Assembly: GCF_002940685.1 (NCBI RefSeq)
Contig: NZ_PNFP01000022.1
Coordinates: 34,594 to 98,593, forward strand
Length of the DNA: 64,000 nucleotides
Direction: 5' to 3'
DNA from: Ensifer adhaerens
Lineage (GTDB): Bacteria; Pseudomonadota; Alphaproteobacteria; Rhizobiales; Rhizobiaceae
Part shown: piece by piece, positions 26,510 through 34,339 of the stretch
Position numbering within the stretch: the stretch's first letter is position 1
Layout: each line of letters starts with the position of its first letter
Position numbers and translations under genes: made by a program
The notes under the pieces: generated by a model
What the model was told of the DNA's origin: nothing
Databases searched by the model: none
Seen by the model: only the letters and a program-made list of their open reading frames with translations

Positions 26510-28285
26510 ATGGCAGTTCTGACCGATCTCGCCGGCGTGCCCGGCACCAGGCGGACCAGTGAACCGAACCCCGGTTACGCCCATTTCCGCGTCGTCCCGG
26601 CGCGACACCCGGGGCGTACGCTCGGGACGCTCTTTGCGGCTCTCGTCATTGCCGGCGTGCTTTATTCCGTCTTGACCAATCCGCGCTGGGGCTGGCCGGT
26701 CTTTGCGGAGTGGTTCTTTGCCGAACCTGTCCTGGCGGGCCTCGGCCGGACCCTTCTCTTGACGGCGCTTGCGACCGTCTCCGGCTCGCTGCTCGGCACC
26801 GCCCTGGCGCTCGCGCGCGTGTCGAGGTCGCCGCTGCTGTCGGGTCTTTCCTTCGGCTACATCTGGCTTCTTCGTTCAATACCGCTGATCGTGCTTCTGC
26901 TGGTGCTCAACAATCTCGGCTATCTCTACGAGACGATCAGCATCGGCGTGCCCTTTACCGAGACCGTGTGGTTCAACTATCCGACGACGCAGCTTCTCAC
27001 CCCCTTTGCTGCGGCTTTCCTCGGGCTGACGCTTAACCAGGCTGCCTTCTTCGCCGAGATCGTGCGCGGCGGCATACTCGCCGTCGACCAGGGGCAACAT
27101 GAGGCGGCAGCGGCGCTCGGGCTGCCGCGCCGCCGCCAGGCCTTCCGCATCGTGCTTCCGCAGGCCATGCGCTCCATCCTGCCGACGGGCTTTAACGAGA
27201 TCATCGGTCTCGCCAAGAGCACGTCGATGGTCTACGTGCTGGCACTGCCTGAGCTCTTCTACACGGTCCAGGTCATCTACCGCCGCAATCTCGAAGTCAT
27301 CCCGCTGCTGATGGTCGCGACCATCTGGTATCTGGTGATCATGACCGGGCTTTCGATCGCCCAGCACTATATCGAGCGTTACTTTTCGAAAGGGGCCGTC
27401 CGCAATCCGGTGCCCTTGCCGTTCCAGTCGCTGATCGCCCGCTTCCGCCGACCCTTGCCAGATGTGGCTCCCCAGACCACTGCCGTGGTCAAGACCGGCT
27501 TTCGCGACGCGCAGGCCTTCCGCTCCGGCGGCACTGTGCATGTGCATGGCATCTCCAAGAGTTTCGGATCTCTCAAGGTTCTGGATGGCGTCGAGCTGAA
27601 CCTTGAGGCAGGCAGCGTCACCGCTATCCTCGGCCCCTCCGGCTCGGGCAAGTCCACGCTGCTTCGAACGATCAATCATCTCGAACGTGTCGATGACGGC
27701 TTCATCTCGATCGACGACGAACTCGTCGGCTACAGCCAGAAGGGCGACACCCTTTACGAACTCAAGGAAAAGGACATCCTGAAGCGCCGCGCCGATATCG
27801 GCATGGTATTCCAGAACTTCAATCTTTTCCCACACTTGACCGTGCTTGAAAACCTGATCGAGGCGCCGCTGCACGTGCGTGGCCTTGGGCGAGGCGAGGC
27901 GGTACGCATCGCCCAGGAACTGCTCGCTCGCATCGGCTTGAGCGACAAGATCAATGCCTATCCGCGCCAGCTCTCGGGCGGGCAGCAACAGCGCGTCGCG
28001 ATCGCCCGTGCCCTGGCGCTCCGGCCGAAGGTGCTGCTCTTCGACGAGCCGACCTCCGCGCTCGATCCCGAGCTCGTCGGCGAAGTGCTTGACGTGATCA
28101 AGGAACTGGCGCGCACCGGAACGACGCTGGTGATCGTGACCCATGAGGTCGGCTTTGCCCGCGAGGTTGCCGATACCGTGGTTTTCATGGAGGCGGGCCG
28201 GGTGCTGGAAGCAGGTCCACCGGCTGAGATCTTCACCCATGCAAAGCACCCGCGCACCCGCGAGTTCCTGGCGCGCGTTCTCTGA
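26510..28285 (+). CDS. Fused polar amino acid ABC transporter permease/ATPase
   Basis: 591 residues. Residues about 1-300 form a HisM/TcyB-type permease (EAA-like loop [22 protein letters not shown]), a linker of about 40 residues follows, and residues 345-591 form the ATPase: Walker [10 protein letters not shown] (375-383), signature [16 protein letters not shown], Walker [15 protein letters not shown]. Such fusions occur in rhizobial amino-acid importers and replace two genes. Ligands of relatives include cystine, glutamine and S-substituted cysteines. It is followed by two binding-protein genes, and corresponds to YxeN plus YxeO. AGGAGAGGAA precedes the ATG. Confidence 0.9.
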   Translation: MAVLTDLAGVPGTRRTSEPNPGYAHFRVVPARHPGRTLGTLFAALVIAGVLYSVLTNPRWGWPVFAEWFFAEPVLAGLGRTLLLTALATVSGSLLGTALALARVSRSPLLSGLSFGYIWLLRSIPLIVLLLVLNNLGYLYETISIGVPFTETVWFNYPTTQLLTPFAAAFLGLTLNQAAFFAEIVRGGILAVDQGQHEAAAALGLPRRRQAFRIVLPQAMRSILPTGFNEIIGLAKSTSMVYVLALPELFYTVQVIYRRNLEVIPLLMVATIWYLVIMTGLSIAQHYIERYFSKGAVRNPVPLPFQSLIARFRRPLPDVAPQTTAVVKTGFRDAQAFRSGGTVHVHGISKSFGSLKVLDGVELNLEAGSVTAILGPSGSGKSTLLRTINHLERVDDGFISIDDELVGYSQKGDTLYELKEKDILKRRADIGMVFQNFNLFPHLTVLENLIEAPLHVRGLGRGEAVRIAQELLARIGLSDKINAYPRQLSGGQQQRVAIARALALRPKVLLFDEPTSALDPELVGEVLDVIKELARTGTTLVIVTHEVGFAREVADTVVFMEAGRVLEAGPPAEIFTHAKHPRTREFLARVL

Positions 28286-28358
28286 ATCAACCTGGCTGAC
28301 CTTCCCGACAGCCGAGGTCCGTCGATAATCTCAACCAATGATTGAAAAGGAGCAAGAT

Positions 28359-29303
28359 ATGAGAATGCTTGACACTGCAAAGTTGTTGCTCGCTGGCGTC
28401 GTCACCGCTGCGACGCTCGGTATTGCCGCGGCCAATGCGGAAGAGAAGTTTGACCTCAGCCCCGATACCTCCAACCGCATTCGCGCCGAAAAGAACGAGG
28501 CGGCGGTAAAGGCGATCAGTCCCGACTTCAAGTTTGTGAACCCCGGCAAGTTCACGGTCGCCGTCAACCCGTGGGATCCGCCGATTGCGACCTATGCCTC
28601 GGACTCAAAGACCGTCGTCGGCGCCGACCCCGATGTCGCTTCGCTGCTCGCCGATAGCTTGGGACTCGAGTTGGAACTCGTTCCCGTCGCCTGGGCAGAC
28701 TGGCCGCTTGGTGTCAGCTCCGGCAAATACGATGCAGTCATCAGCAACGTCACGGTGACCGAAGAACGCAAGCAGAAGTTCGATTTCTCAACCTATCGCA
28801 AGGACGTGCTCGGTTTCTTCGTCAAGTCTGACAGCAAGATCACCGAGATCAAGGAACCGAAGGACGTTGCCGGGCTCAGGGTGATCACCGGCGCCGGCAC
28901 CAACCAGGAGAAGATCATCCTGGAATGGGACCGGCAGAACGTCGCCGCCGGGCTGAAGCCGATCGAGGTGCAGTACTACGACGACCGCGCCGCCGGCGAC
29001 CTGGCGCTTCAATCCGGGCGTGCCGATGTCGAGTTCAATCCCAACGCGACGAGAGCCTATGCCGCTTCGATCAAGAACGACACCAAGGTGGTGGGCATTG
29101 CCAGCGGTGGCTGGCCGCTGACCGCCGAAATCGCCGTCACGACGCGAAAAGGGGCGGGCCTTGCCGATGCCGTCACCATCGCGCTCAACGATCTCATCAA
29201 GAGCGGCAAATACGGCGAAGTGCTGAAGCGCTGGAGCCTCGGCGCCGAGGCCGTCGACGCGGCTCAGACCAACCCGCCCGGCTTGCCGAAGAGCGGTTCC
29301 TGA
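28359..29303 (+). CDS. Polar amino acid ABC transporter substrate-binding protein, copy 1
   Basis: 314 residues, start at the ATG after AAAAGGAG; a more distal ATG at 28338 has no site. Signal peptide MRMLDTAKLLLAGVVTAATLGIAAANA. The mature part is a periplasmic binding protein family 3 fold (GADPDVASLLADSLGLELELVPVAW, SGKYDAVISNVTVTEERK, FDFSTYR). It should deliver substrate to the fused permease-ATPase upstream. A close paralogue follows at 29372, separated by a hairpin. YxeM of B. subtilis is the functional analogue. Confidence 0.88.
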   Translation: MRMLDTAKLLLAGVVTAATLGIAAANAEEKFDLSPDTSNRIRAEKNEAAVKAISPDFKFVNPGKFTVAVNPWDPPIATYASDSKTVVGADPDVASLLADSLGLELELVPVAWADWPLGVSSGKYDAVISNVTVTEERKQKFDFSTYRKDVLGFFVKSDSKITEIKEPKDVAGLRVITGAGTNQEKIILEWDRQNVAAGLKPIEVQYYDDRAAGDLALQSGRADVEFNPNATRAYAASIKNDTKVVGIASGGWPLTAEIAVTTRKGAGLADAVTIALNDLIKSGKYGEVLKRWSLGAEAVDAAQTNPPGLPKSGS

Positions 29304-29315
29304 TCCGAACTTTGC

Positions 29316-29340
29316 GGACCGGTGGCGTCGCCGCCGGTCC
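29316..29340 (+). terminator. Intercistronic hairpin between the two binding-protein genes
   Basis: GGACCGG and CCGGTCC form a perfect 7-bp stem, and inner GGCG/CGCC bases can extend it, in the 68-bp gap after copy 1. There is no U tract, so it is more likely an mRNA-stabilising or attenuating element than a full terminator. Confidence 0.5.
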
Positions 29341-29371
29341 GGCTTCTGCACTTCATCCGGAGACCTACAGC

Positions 29372-30307
29372 ATGAACGGCACGCCCCGCCTACTAACTCT
29401 TCTTGCCGCCGCTGCGGCAGCTCTTCTTCATGTCGGCCAGGCGCAGGCCGATGCCGGCTTTGATCTCAGCCCCGAACAGCCCGGTCAAGTCCATGCCGTT
29501 CGCAATGAAACCGCGGTCGCGGCCATCCCCGCGGAGTTCAAGTTCGTCACGCCAGGCAAGTTCACGGTTGCCGTCAGTCCGGGCGGGCCGCCGCTTGCCA
29601 CCTATGCGACCGACGCACGCACGGTGATTGGCGCCGATCCGGAATATGCCGGTGCGGTCGCCAACAGCCTGGGCCTTGAGCTTGAGCTTGTCCCCGTCGC
29701 CTGGATCGACTGGCCGCTTGGATTGACCTCCGGCAAATACGACGCAGTTATCTCCAATGTCGGCGTCACCGAGCAGCGCAAGGAGAAGTTCGACTTTTCG
29801 ACCTATCGCCAGGGCCTGCATGGCTTCTTCGTCAAATCCGACAGCGGCATCGCGTCGATCAAGGAGCCGAAGGATGCAGCGGGTCTCAGGATCATCGTCG
29901 GCGCAGGCACCAACCAGGAGCGCATTCTCCTCAAGTGGAGCGACGAGAATGTCGCTACGGGCCGCAAGCCGCTGGAGCTGCAGTACTACGACGACGAGGC
30001 GACGAGCCTCGTGGCGCTTGCCTCCGGTCGCGCCGACGTCATCGTTCAGCCGCATGCGCAGCTCGTCTTCATTGCCGCCCGAGACAACAACATCAAGCGT
30101 GTCGGTACGCTGAGCGCTGGTTGGCCGGAGCGTTCGGACGTGGCGATCACAACGCGCAAGGGCAGTGGGCTCGCCAACGCTCTGACGATCGCGACCAACG
30201 GTCTGATTGCGGATGGCACCTACGGCAAGGTTCTGGAGCGCTGGCACCTCCAGGAGGAAGCTTTGCCGAAATCCGAGACCAATCCACCCGGCCTTCCGAA
30301 ATTTTAA
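29372..30307 (+). CDS. Polar amino acid ABC transporter substrate-binding protein, copy 2
   Basis: 311 residues with a signal peptide (MNGTPRLLTLLAAAAAALLHVGQAQA). It is a clear tandem duplicate of the preceding gene: both have FDLSP near the mature N-terminus, FKFV-PGKFTVAV, LGLELELVPVAW, SGKYDAVISN, KFDFSTYR, AGTNQE, YYDD and the ending TNPPGLPK. They differ in the region equivalent to the second lobe of the pocket (PNATRAYAASIKND in copy 1, PHAQLVFIAARDNN in copy 2), so the two probably bind different ligands for one transporter. It ends 11 bp before the third LLM gene. Confidence 0.88.
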   Translation: MNGTPRLLTLLAAAAAALLHVGQAQADAGFDLSPEQPGQVHAVRNETAVAAIPAEFKFVTPGKFTVAVSPGGPPLATYATDARTVIGADPEYAGAVANSLGLELELVPVAWIDWPLGLTSGKYDAVISNVGVTEQRKEKFDFSTYRQGLHGFFVKSDSGIASIKEPKDAAGLRIIVGAGTNQERILLKWSDENVATGRKPLELQYYDDEATSLVALASGRADVIVQPHAQLVFIAARDNNIKRVGTLSAGWPERSDVAITTRKGSGLANALTIATNGLIADGTYGKVLERWHLQEEALPKSETNPPGLPKF

Positions 30308-30318
30308 GGAGCCTTGGC

Positions 30319-31350
30319 GTGACTCGAAACAAGATATCGATCAGTCATATAGGCTTCCTGAGCCCGGGCAACTATCCGGCGGACGACCCGTTGGATGGGC
30401 TGGAGAAGACCTTGGCGCTGCTGCAGTATGGCGAGGCCCTCGGTTTTGCCAGCGCCTGGGTGCGCCAGCGACACCTGGAGCCCGGCATATCGTCGGCGGC
30501 AGCCTTTCTCGCTGCCGCGACGCAAAGGACGAGCCGCATTGAGCTTGGCACAGCGGTTATTCCGATCGGCTATGAGAGCCCGTACCGGCTGGCAGAGGAT
30601 TTATCGACAGTCGATGTGCTCTCTCGCGGTCGTCTGAACATCGGTCTGAGTGCCGGCCGCCCCTTGCATGTCGATCTGATCGGCCGCCTCGTCTTCGATG
30701 ATGGCTGGGAGAATTTCGACTTTACGCACGGACGGGTTTTGCGCTTTGTCGATAATCTGCGCAGCCAGCCGATCGGCGACGAAGATACCTTCATCAAGAC
30801 GCCGTTCGGCCTGCAGCGCCCCCGGCTTCAGCCGCATGCGAAAGGGTTGACGGACCGCATCTGGTACGGCGGCGGCTCGCTGAAGTCCGCGGGCTGGGCG
30901 GGGCGCAGCGGCCTCAACCTCCTGATCGGCAATGTGACGGCCGGGGAGGGGACCGACGATTTCTTCGTGGCGCAACGGCGCCAACTCGAGACCTATCGCG
31001 CAGCCGGCGGCGAGGACAGAAGAGTGGCCTTGGGCCGAGTGATTGTTCCGCTCGACGGTGCCGATGCGAAAACGCGCAGGCGCTATCTGGACTATGCTGC
31101 CGGGCGCACCGAACGAACGCTGACGCCGCAGGGCGAACGACGGACGCTTTATGCCCGTGACCTCGTCGGCACCTCGGAAGAGATTCTCGAACGACTGTTT
31201 GCAGACCCGATCCTGCCGCGTGTCCGCGAACTCAGGCTCGAACTTCCCTACGAGTTCGAAGACGACGATTACCGCCAGATTGTCCATGATTTCGTCACCC
31301 GCATCGCGCCCGAGCTTGGGTGGTCACCAGCCGACCAGAAAGCGGCCTAG
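30319..31350 (+). CDS. LLM-class flavin-dependent oxidoreductase (third in the cluster)
   Basis: 343 residues from a GTG start, with AAGGAG 9 bases upstream. The luciferase-like pattern is present: SHIGFLSPGNYPADDPLDGLE, then ALGFASAWVRQRHLEPGISSAAAFLAAAT, IELGTAVIPIGYESPYRLAEDL and DVLSRGRLNIGLSAGRP. It is distinct from the other two LLM genes of the cluster. Its position right after the binding proteins suggests that it acts on the compounds they bring in. No reductase domain is present, so it needs free reduced flavin from elsewhere. Confidence 0.85.
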   Translation: MTRNKISISHIGFLSPGNYPADDPLDGLEKTLALLQYGEALGFASAWVRQRHLEPGISSAAAFLAAATQRTSRIELGTAVIPIGYESPYRLAEDLSTVDVLSRGRLNIGLSAGRPLHVDLIGRLVFDDGWENFDFTHGRVLRFVDNLRSQPIGDEDTFIKTPFGLQRPRLQPHAKGLTDRIWYGGGSLKSAGWAGRSGLNLLIGNVTAGEGTDDFFVAQRRQLETYRAAGGEDRRVALGRVIVPLDGADAKTRRRYLDYAAGRTERTLTPQGERRTLYARDLVGTSEEILERLFADPILPRVRELRLELPYEFEDDDYRQIVHDFVTRIAPELGWSPADQKAA

Positions 31351-31357
31351 AAACGGT

Positions 31358-31375
31358 GGCCTCCGATGTGAGGCC
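31358..31375 (+). other. Small intercistronic hairpin
   Basis: GGCCTC and GAGGCC form a perfect 6-bp stem with a 6-base loop in the 46-bp gap between the LLM gene and the next gene. No U tract follows, and its role is unknown. Confidence 0.3.
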
Positions 31376-31396
31376 TCGCAAAACAGGAACATATGA

Positions 31397-31993
31397 GTGC
31401 CAAAGACGATCGACTACTTCTTCTCCATCGGCTCGCCGTGGTCCCATATCGGCTTCGACACGCTGGTCGGGCTTGCTACGCGCCATGGTGCGGAGATCAA
31501 GCCCTATCTTGCTACCGTCATCGAAGAGAATGGCGGGATTTTCTCCCGAAATCGACCAGATGTCCGCCGCGCCTATGGGACGCGAGACCTGACCCGGTGG
31601 GCGCGCGTGCGCGCAAAGCTGCTACGACTTGACGGGAGAGGCGGACTTGCCGACCCGACATCCGCGTCGCTGATCGTGATAGCGGCCTATCTCGACGGGA
31701 AGGACTGGATCAGTCTCACAAGCGCGCTGCAACATGCTTTCTGGGCCGAGGCCAGGGACATTGGCAGTCCGGATGTGCGCGAAGCGATCGCGCGGACCGC
31801 GGGTCTTGACGGTACGGCCCTCGTCCGGCGCGAGGCGGATGAAGACGTCAAGGCAAAGTGGGTGGGTGATCGCGATCATGCCGTTGCAGGCGGTGTTTTC
31901 GGCTTCCCGACCTACCGCTATGATGGTGAACTCTATTGGGGACAGGACAACCTGTCCTTCCTGGAGCGCCATCTGGGTGGTGACCGGCCATAG
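31397..31993 (+). CDS. Kappa-GST / 2-hydroxychromene-2-carboxylate isomerase-like thioredoxin-fold protein
   Basis: 198 residues from a GTG with AGGAA upstream; the nearby ATG at 31393 opens a different, short frame. The N-terminus TIDYFFSIGSPWSHIGFDTLVGLA has the DsbA-fold pattern in which SxGSPW replaces a CxxC active site, as in kappa-class glutathione transferases and HCCA isomerases. The C-terminal GGVFGFPTYRYDGELYWGQDNLSFLE carries the conserved cis-Pro loop. Probably glutathione-dependent; in this cluster it may handle a thiol or glutathione adduct, which is inference. Confidence 0.85.
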   Translation: MPKTIDYFFSIGSPWSHIGFDTLVGLATRHGAEIKPYLATVIEENGGIFSRNRPDVRRAYGTRDLTRWARVRAKLLRLDGRGGLADPTSASLIVIAAYLDGKDWISLTSALQHAFWAEARDIGSPDVREAIARTAGLDGTALVRREADEDVKAKWVGDRDHAVAGGVFGFPTYRYDGELYWGQDNLSFLERHLGGDRP

Positions 31994-32032
31994 CCTCTCG
32001 ATCGATCTCAATCCTCCAAAGAGCATGCGACA

Positions 32033-33223
32033 ATGAATGACAAAGCAAACGCCAGCGCCAAGCCTGGTCCGCAGACACAGTTGATCAAGGCTGGACATGA
32101 CCCGGCCGGTCAGCGCGGCTTCATAAATCCACCGGTCGTTCACGGGTCGACTGTGCTCTTTCCCGACGCGCATACGATGGAAACGCACGGGCAGAAGTAC
32201 ACCTACGGCACGCGCGGTACGCCAACGACGGACGCACTGTGTGACGCGGTCAACGAACTGGAGGGGGCGGCCGGCACGATCCTTGTGCCCTCCGGTCTTG
32301 CCGCCGTCACCGTGCCGCTGCTTGCCTATCTCTCCCCCGGAGATCACGCGCTGATCGTCGATTCCGTCTATGGCAATGTCCGCCAGTTCTGCGACGTCAT
32401 GCTGGCGCGCCTCAATATCGAAGTGGACTATTACGATCCTTCGCTGGGGGCGGACATCGAGCCGCTTTTTAAACCCAACACCCGGCTTGTCCACACGGAG
32501 GCACCAGGCTCCAACACCTTCGAGATCCAGGACATTCCCGCAATCGTCGCCGTGGCTCACCGTCGCGGGGCGATCGTCACGATGGACAATACCTGGGCGA
32601 CGCCGATCTATTTCAGGCCGCTCGACTTCGGGGTCGATGTTTCCATCCAGGCGTCCACCAAATATCCGGCCGGCCATGCCGACATCCTGTTTGGAACGGT
32701 GTCGGCAAACAATGAACATTGGCCGCGGTTGAAGGAGGTGAACGGGTTGCTTGGTCTTTGTGCTGCACCCGATGACGCGTATCAGGTCCTTCGAGGCTTG
32801 CGAACACTTGGAATTCGCCTGGACCGCCACCAGAAGAGCGCGCTTGAGATTGCGACATGGCTCGAAGGACGCGATGACATCGCCCGTGTTCTGCACCCCG
32901 CGATGCCGAGTTTTCCCGGCCACGACATCTGGAAGCGTGATTTCAAGGGAGCCAGCGGCGTCTTCTCGATTGTCCTTCGCGCGGAGCATGAAGACAGGTT
33001 CAAGGCGAAAGCCCAGGCTTTTTTGGACGCGCTAACGATATTTGGTTTGGGGTATTCCTGGGGCGGATTTGCCTCGCTCGCGCTTCACGTCAATCTTCAC
33101 GAGCGCAAGGTGACGCCCGTGCCGACCGAAGGGCCGGTCTTGCGCCTTCAAATCGGATTGGAAGATGTTGACGACCTCAAGGCGGATCTCGGACGGGCAC
33201 TTGCTGTTGCTCGAGCAGCCTAG
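32033..33223 (+). CDS. metC: Cystathionine beta-lyase (Cys/Met metabolism PLP enzyme)
   Basis: 396 residues, the standard length. PLP-binding Lys is in SIQASTKYPAGHAD, the cofactor Asp in IVTMDNTWATP, and YTYGTRGTPTTDAL is the family's N-terminal substrate loop. It cleaves the C-beta-S bond of cystathionine to homocysteine, pyruvate and ammonia, and family members also act on other S-substituted cysteines. As the last gene of the island it could finish methionine synthesis from salvaged sulfur or attack S-alkylcysteines directly. The ribosome-binding site is weak. A paralogue elsewhere may be the housekeeping copy. Confidence 0.9.
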   Translation: MNDKANASAKPGPQTQLIKAGHDPAGQRGFINPPVVHGSTVLFPDAHTMETHGQKYTYGTRGTPTTDALCDAVNELEGAAGTILVPSGLAAVTVPLLAYLSPGDHALIVDSVYGNVRQFCDVMLARLNIEVDYYDPSLGADIEPLFKPNTRLVHTEAPGSNTFEIQDIPAIVAVAHRRGAIVTMDNTWATPIYFRPLDFGVDVSIQASTKYPAGHADILFGTVSANNEHWPRLKEVNGLLGLCAAPDDAYQVLRGLRTLGIRLDRHQKSALEIATWLEGRDDIARVLHPAMPSFPGHDIWKRDFKGASGVFSIVLRAEHEDRFKAKAQAFLDALTIFGLGYSWGGFASLALHVNLHERKVTPVPTEGPVLRLQIGLEDVDDLKADLGRALAVARAA

Positions 33224-33459
33224 CTGGTGTGCGAAATTGGTCGCGATCTTCGTCGGATTTCCCGTGCGTCAGCGTGCACTGTTCTCGTGCCGCGTTCGCC
33301 GAGCGCTCCCCGAACGGTGCTTGCGGCGTAAGCCTCAGTGCAACGACAGGGTCCGTGGTTTGTCTCCGTTCAAGGCGTTGCAGTTCTCCGAAGCGGCGGT
33401 CAGTCGCAACTTTCCGTGACCGTCTTCCAATGCGCATCGGGCTATGCAAGCATAAGCGC

Positions 33460-33825
33460 ATGTTCGTAGTCGTTGCGCTCCGGCGCTTTTTCTGTCTGTT
33501 GGCGTTGCTCGGGGTCGTGCTTGGTCCCGTGAGTGTCGGCACGGCTGCGAGCGCCATGGCTCTTTCGTCCGAAATGCAGATGGATGCGATGGCCGGCATG
33601 GGCGACATGCCCTGCTGCCCGGAGCAGCAACCTGCTCAGAAGAACGATTGCGGAAAGACGTGTCCGCTTGCGCTCGTCTGCTCTTCGCTCATCCTCGCGC
33701 ACGGCAGCAAGGCCTGTAGCTGGCGCGTCGATCTGTCGACACGCGACCTCTCGCATCCGGTCCTCCAGGAAAACCGCCCGCCGTCTGCCCTCGTCGAGCC
33801 GCCGGCGCGACCTCCCAAAGCCTGA
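33460..33825 (+). CDS. Exported Cys/Met-rich small protein, putative metal binder
   Basis: 121 residues from the ATG at 33460; an in-frame ATG at 33430 is an alternative and no strong ribosome-binding site decides. The signal sequence RRFFCLLALLGVVLGPVSVGTAASA is followed by a Met-rich stretch (EMQMDAMAGMGDMPCC) and a Cys-rich one (CCPEQQ..DCGKTCPLALVC). The C-terminus is Pro-rich. Its place upstream of FixH-like, CusB and CusA genes suggests periplasmic copper or silver binding. No family name is assigned. Confidence 0.65.
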   Translation: MFVVVALRRFFCLLALLGVVLGPVSVGTAASAMALSSEMQMDAMAGMGDMPCCPEQQPAQKNDCGKTCPLALVCSSLILAHGSKACSWRVDLSTRDLSHPVLQENRPPSALVEPPARPPKA

Positions 33826-33937
33826 TCTCACTCGCTGAATGAAACCGGACGGCCGCTTTCCAGACGGAGAGCGTCCTTCCGACCGTAGTTTTTCATGGAC
33901 GCGGCCCGAAGCGCCGGTCCTTGCGTGAGATTTCAAC

Positions 33938-34339
33938 ATGACAAACATCTTTTCTCCGAGGACGATCCTCGGTTCGGCTGCCATCATTCTGGCTGCAACC
34001 ACCACATCTTTCGCCGCCGCGACCGACTACGAGTTCCAGCTCGTGCAGTCTGAAGTCCCGCACGGTCCCGAGGCGACCGTCGCCGTGCGCCTGATCGACA
34101 AGAGGACAGCAAAGCCCGTGCCGGACGCGGTCATCTTCAGCACGAGGATGGACATGGCACCGGAGGGAATGGAGGCGATGACCGCGCCGGTCGAATCCCA
34201 ACCGTCAACGGAAGCCGGCATCTATTCGTTCAAGACCAATCTCAGCATGGAGGGCGGATGGCGCTTCAAGCTGGCGGCCAAGGTCCAGGGTGAGACCGAA
34301 ACCGTCCAGGGCGAACTGGTTCTGCAGGCACAGCCGTGA
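33938..34339 (+). CDS. FixH/YtkA-like exported protein
   Basis: 133 residues with a signal peptide ending TTTSFAA. The mature part is a short beta domain (TDYEFQLVQSEVPHGPEATVAVRLIDKRTAKPVPDAVIF..EAGIYSFKTNLSMEGGWRFKLAAKV), the pattern of the FixH/YtkA family. The Met cluster STRMDMAPEGMEAM may bind Cu(I) or Ag(I). It overlaps the CusB gene by 4 bp (GTGA), so it is part of the efflux operon, probably as a periplasmic metal chaperone or accessory. Not the FixH of the fix operon, as no fix genes are present. Confidence 0.8.
   Translation: MTNIFSPRTILGSAAIILAATTTSFAAATDYEFQLVQSEVPHGPEATVAVRLIDKRTAKPVPDAVIFSTRMDMAPEGMEAMTAPVESQPSTEAGIYSFKTNLSMEGGWRFKLAAKVQGETETVQGELVLQAQP

Noticed and set aside
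26876..28249. 457-codon open frame on the minus strand
   Set aside because: It is antisense to the fused permease-ATPase, whose Walker and signature motifs are intact.
33938..34339. Nitrogen-fixation FixH
   Set aside because: The domain is FixH/YtkA-like, but no fixNOPQ or fixGIS genes are present and the gene is coupled to cusB, so a metal-efflux accessory role is preferred.
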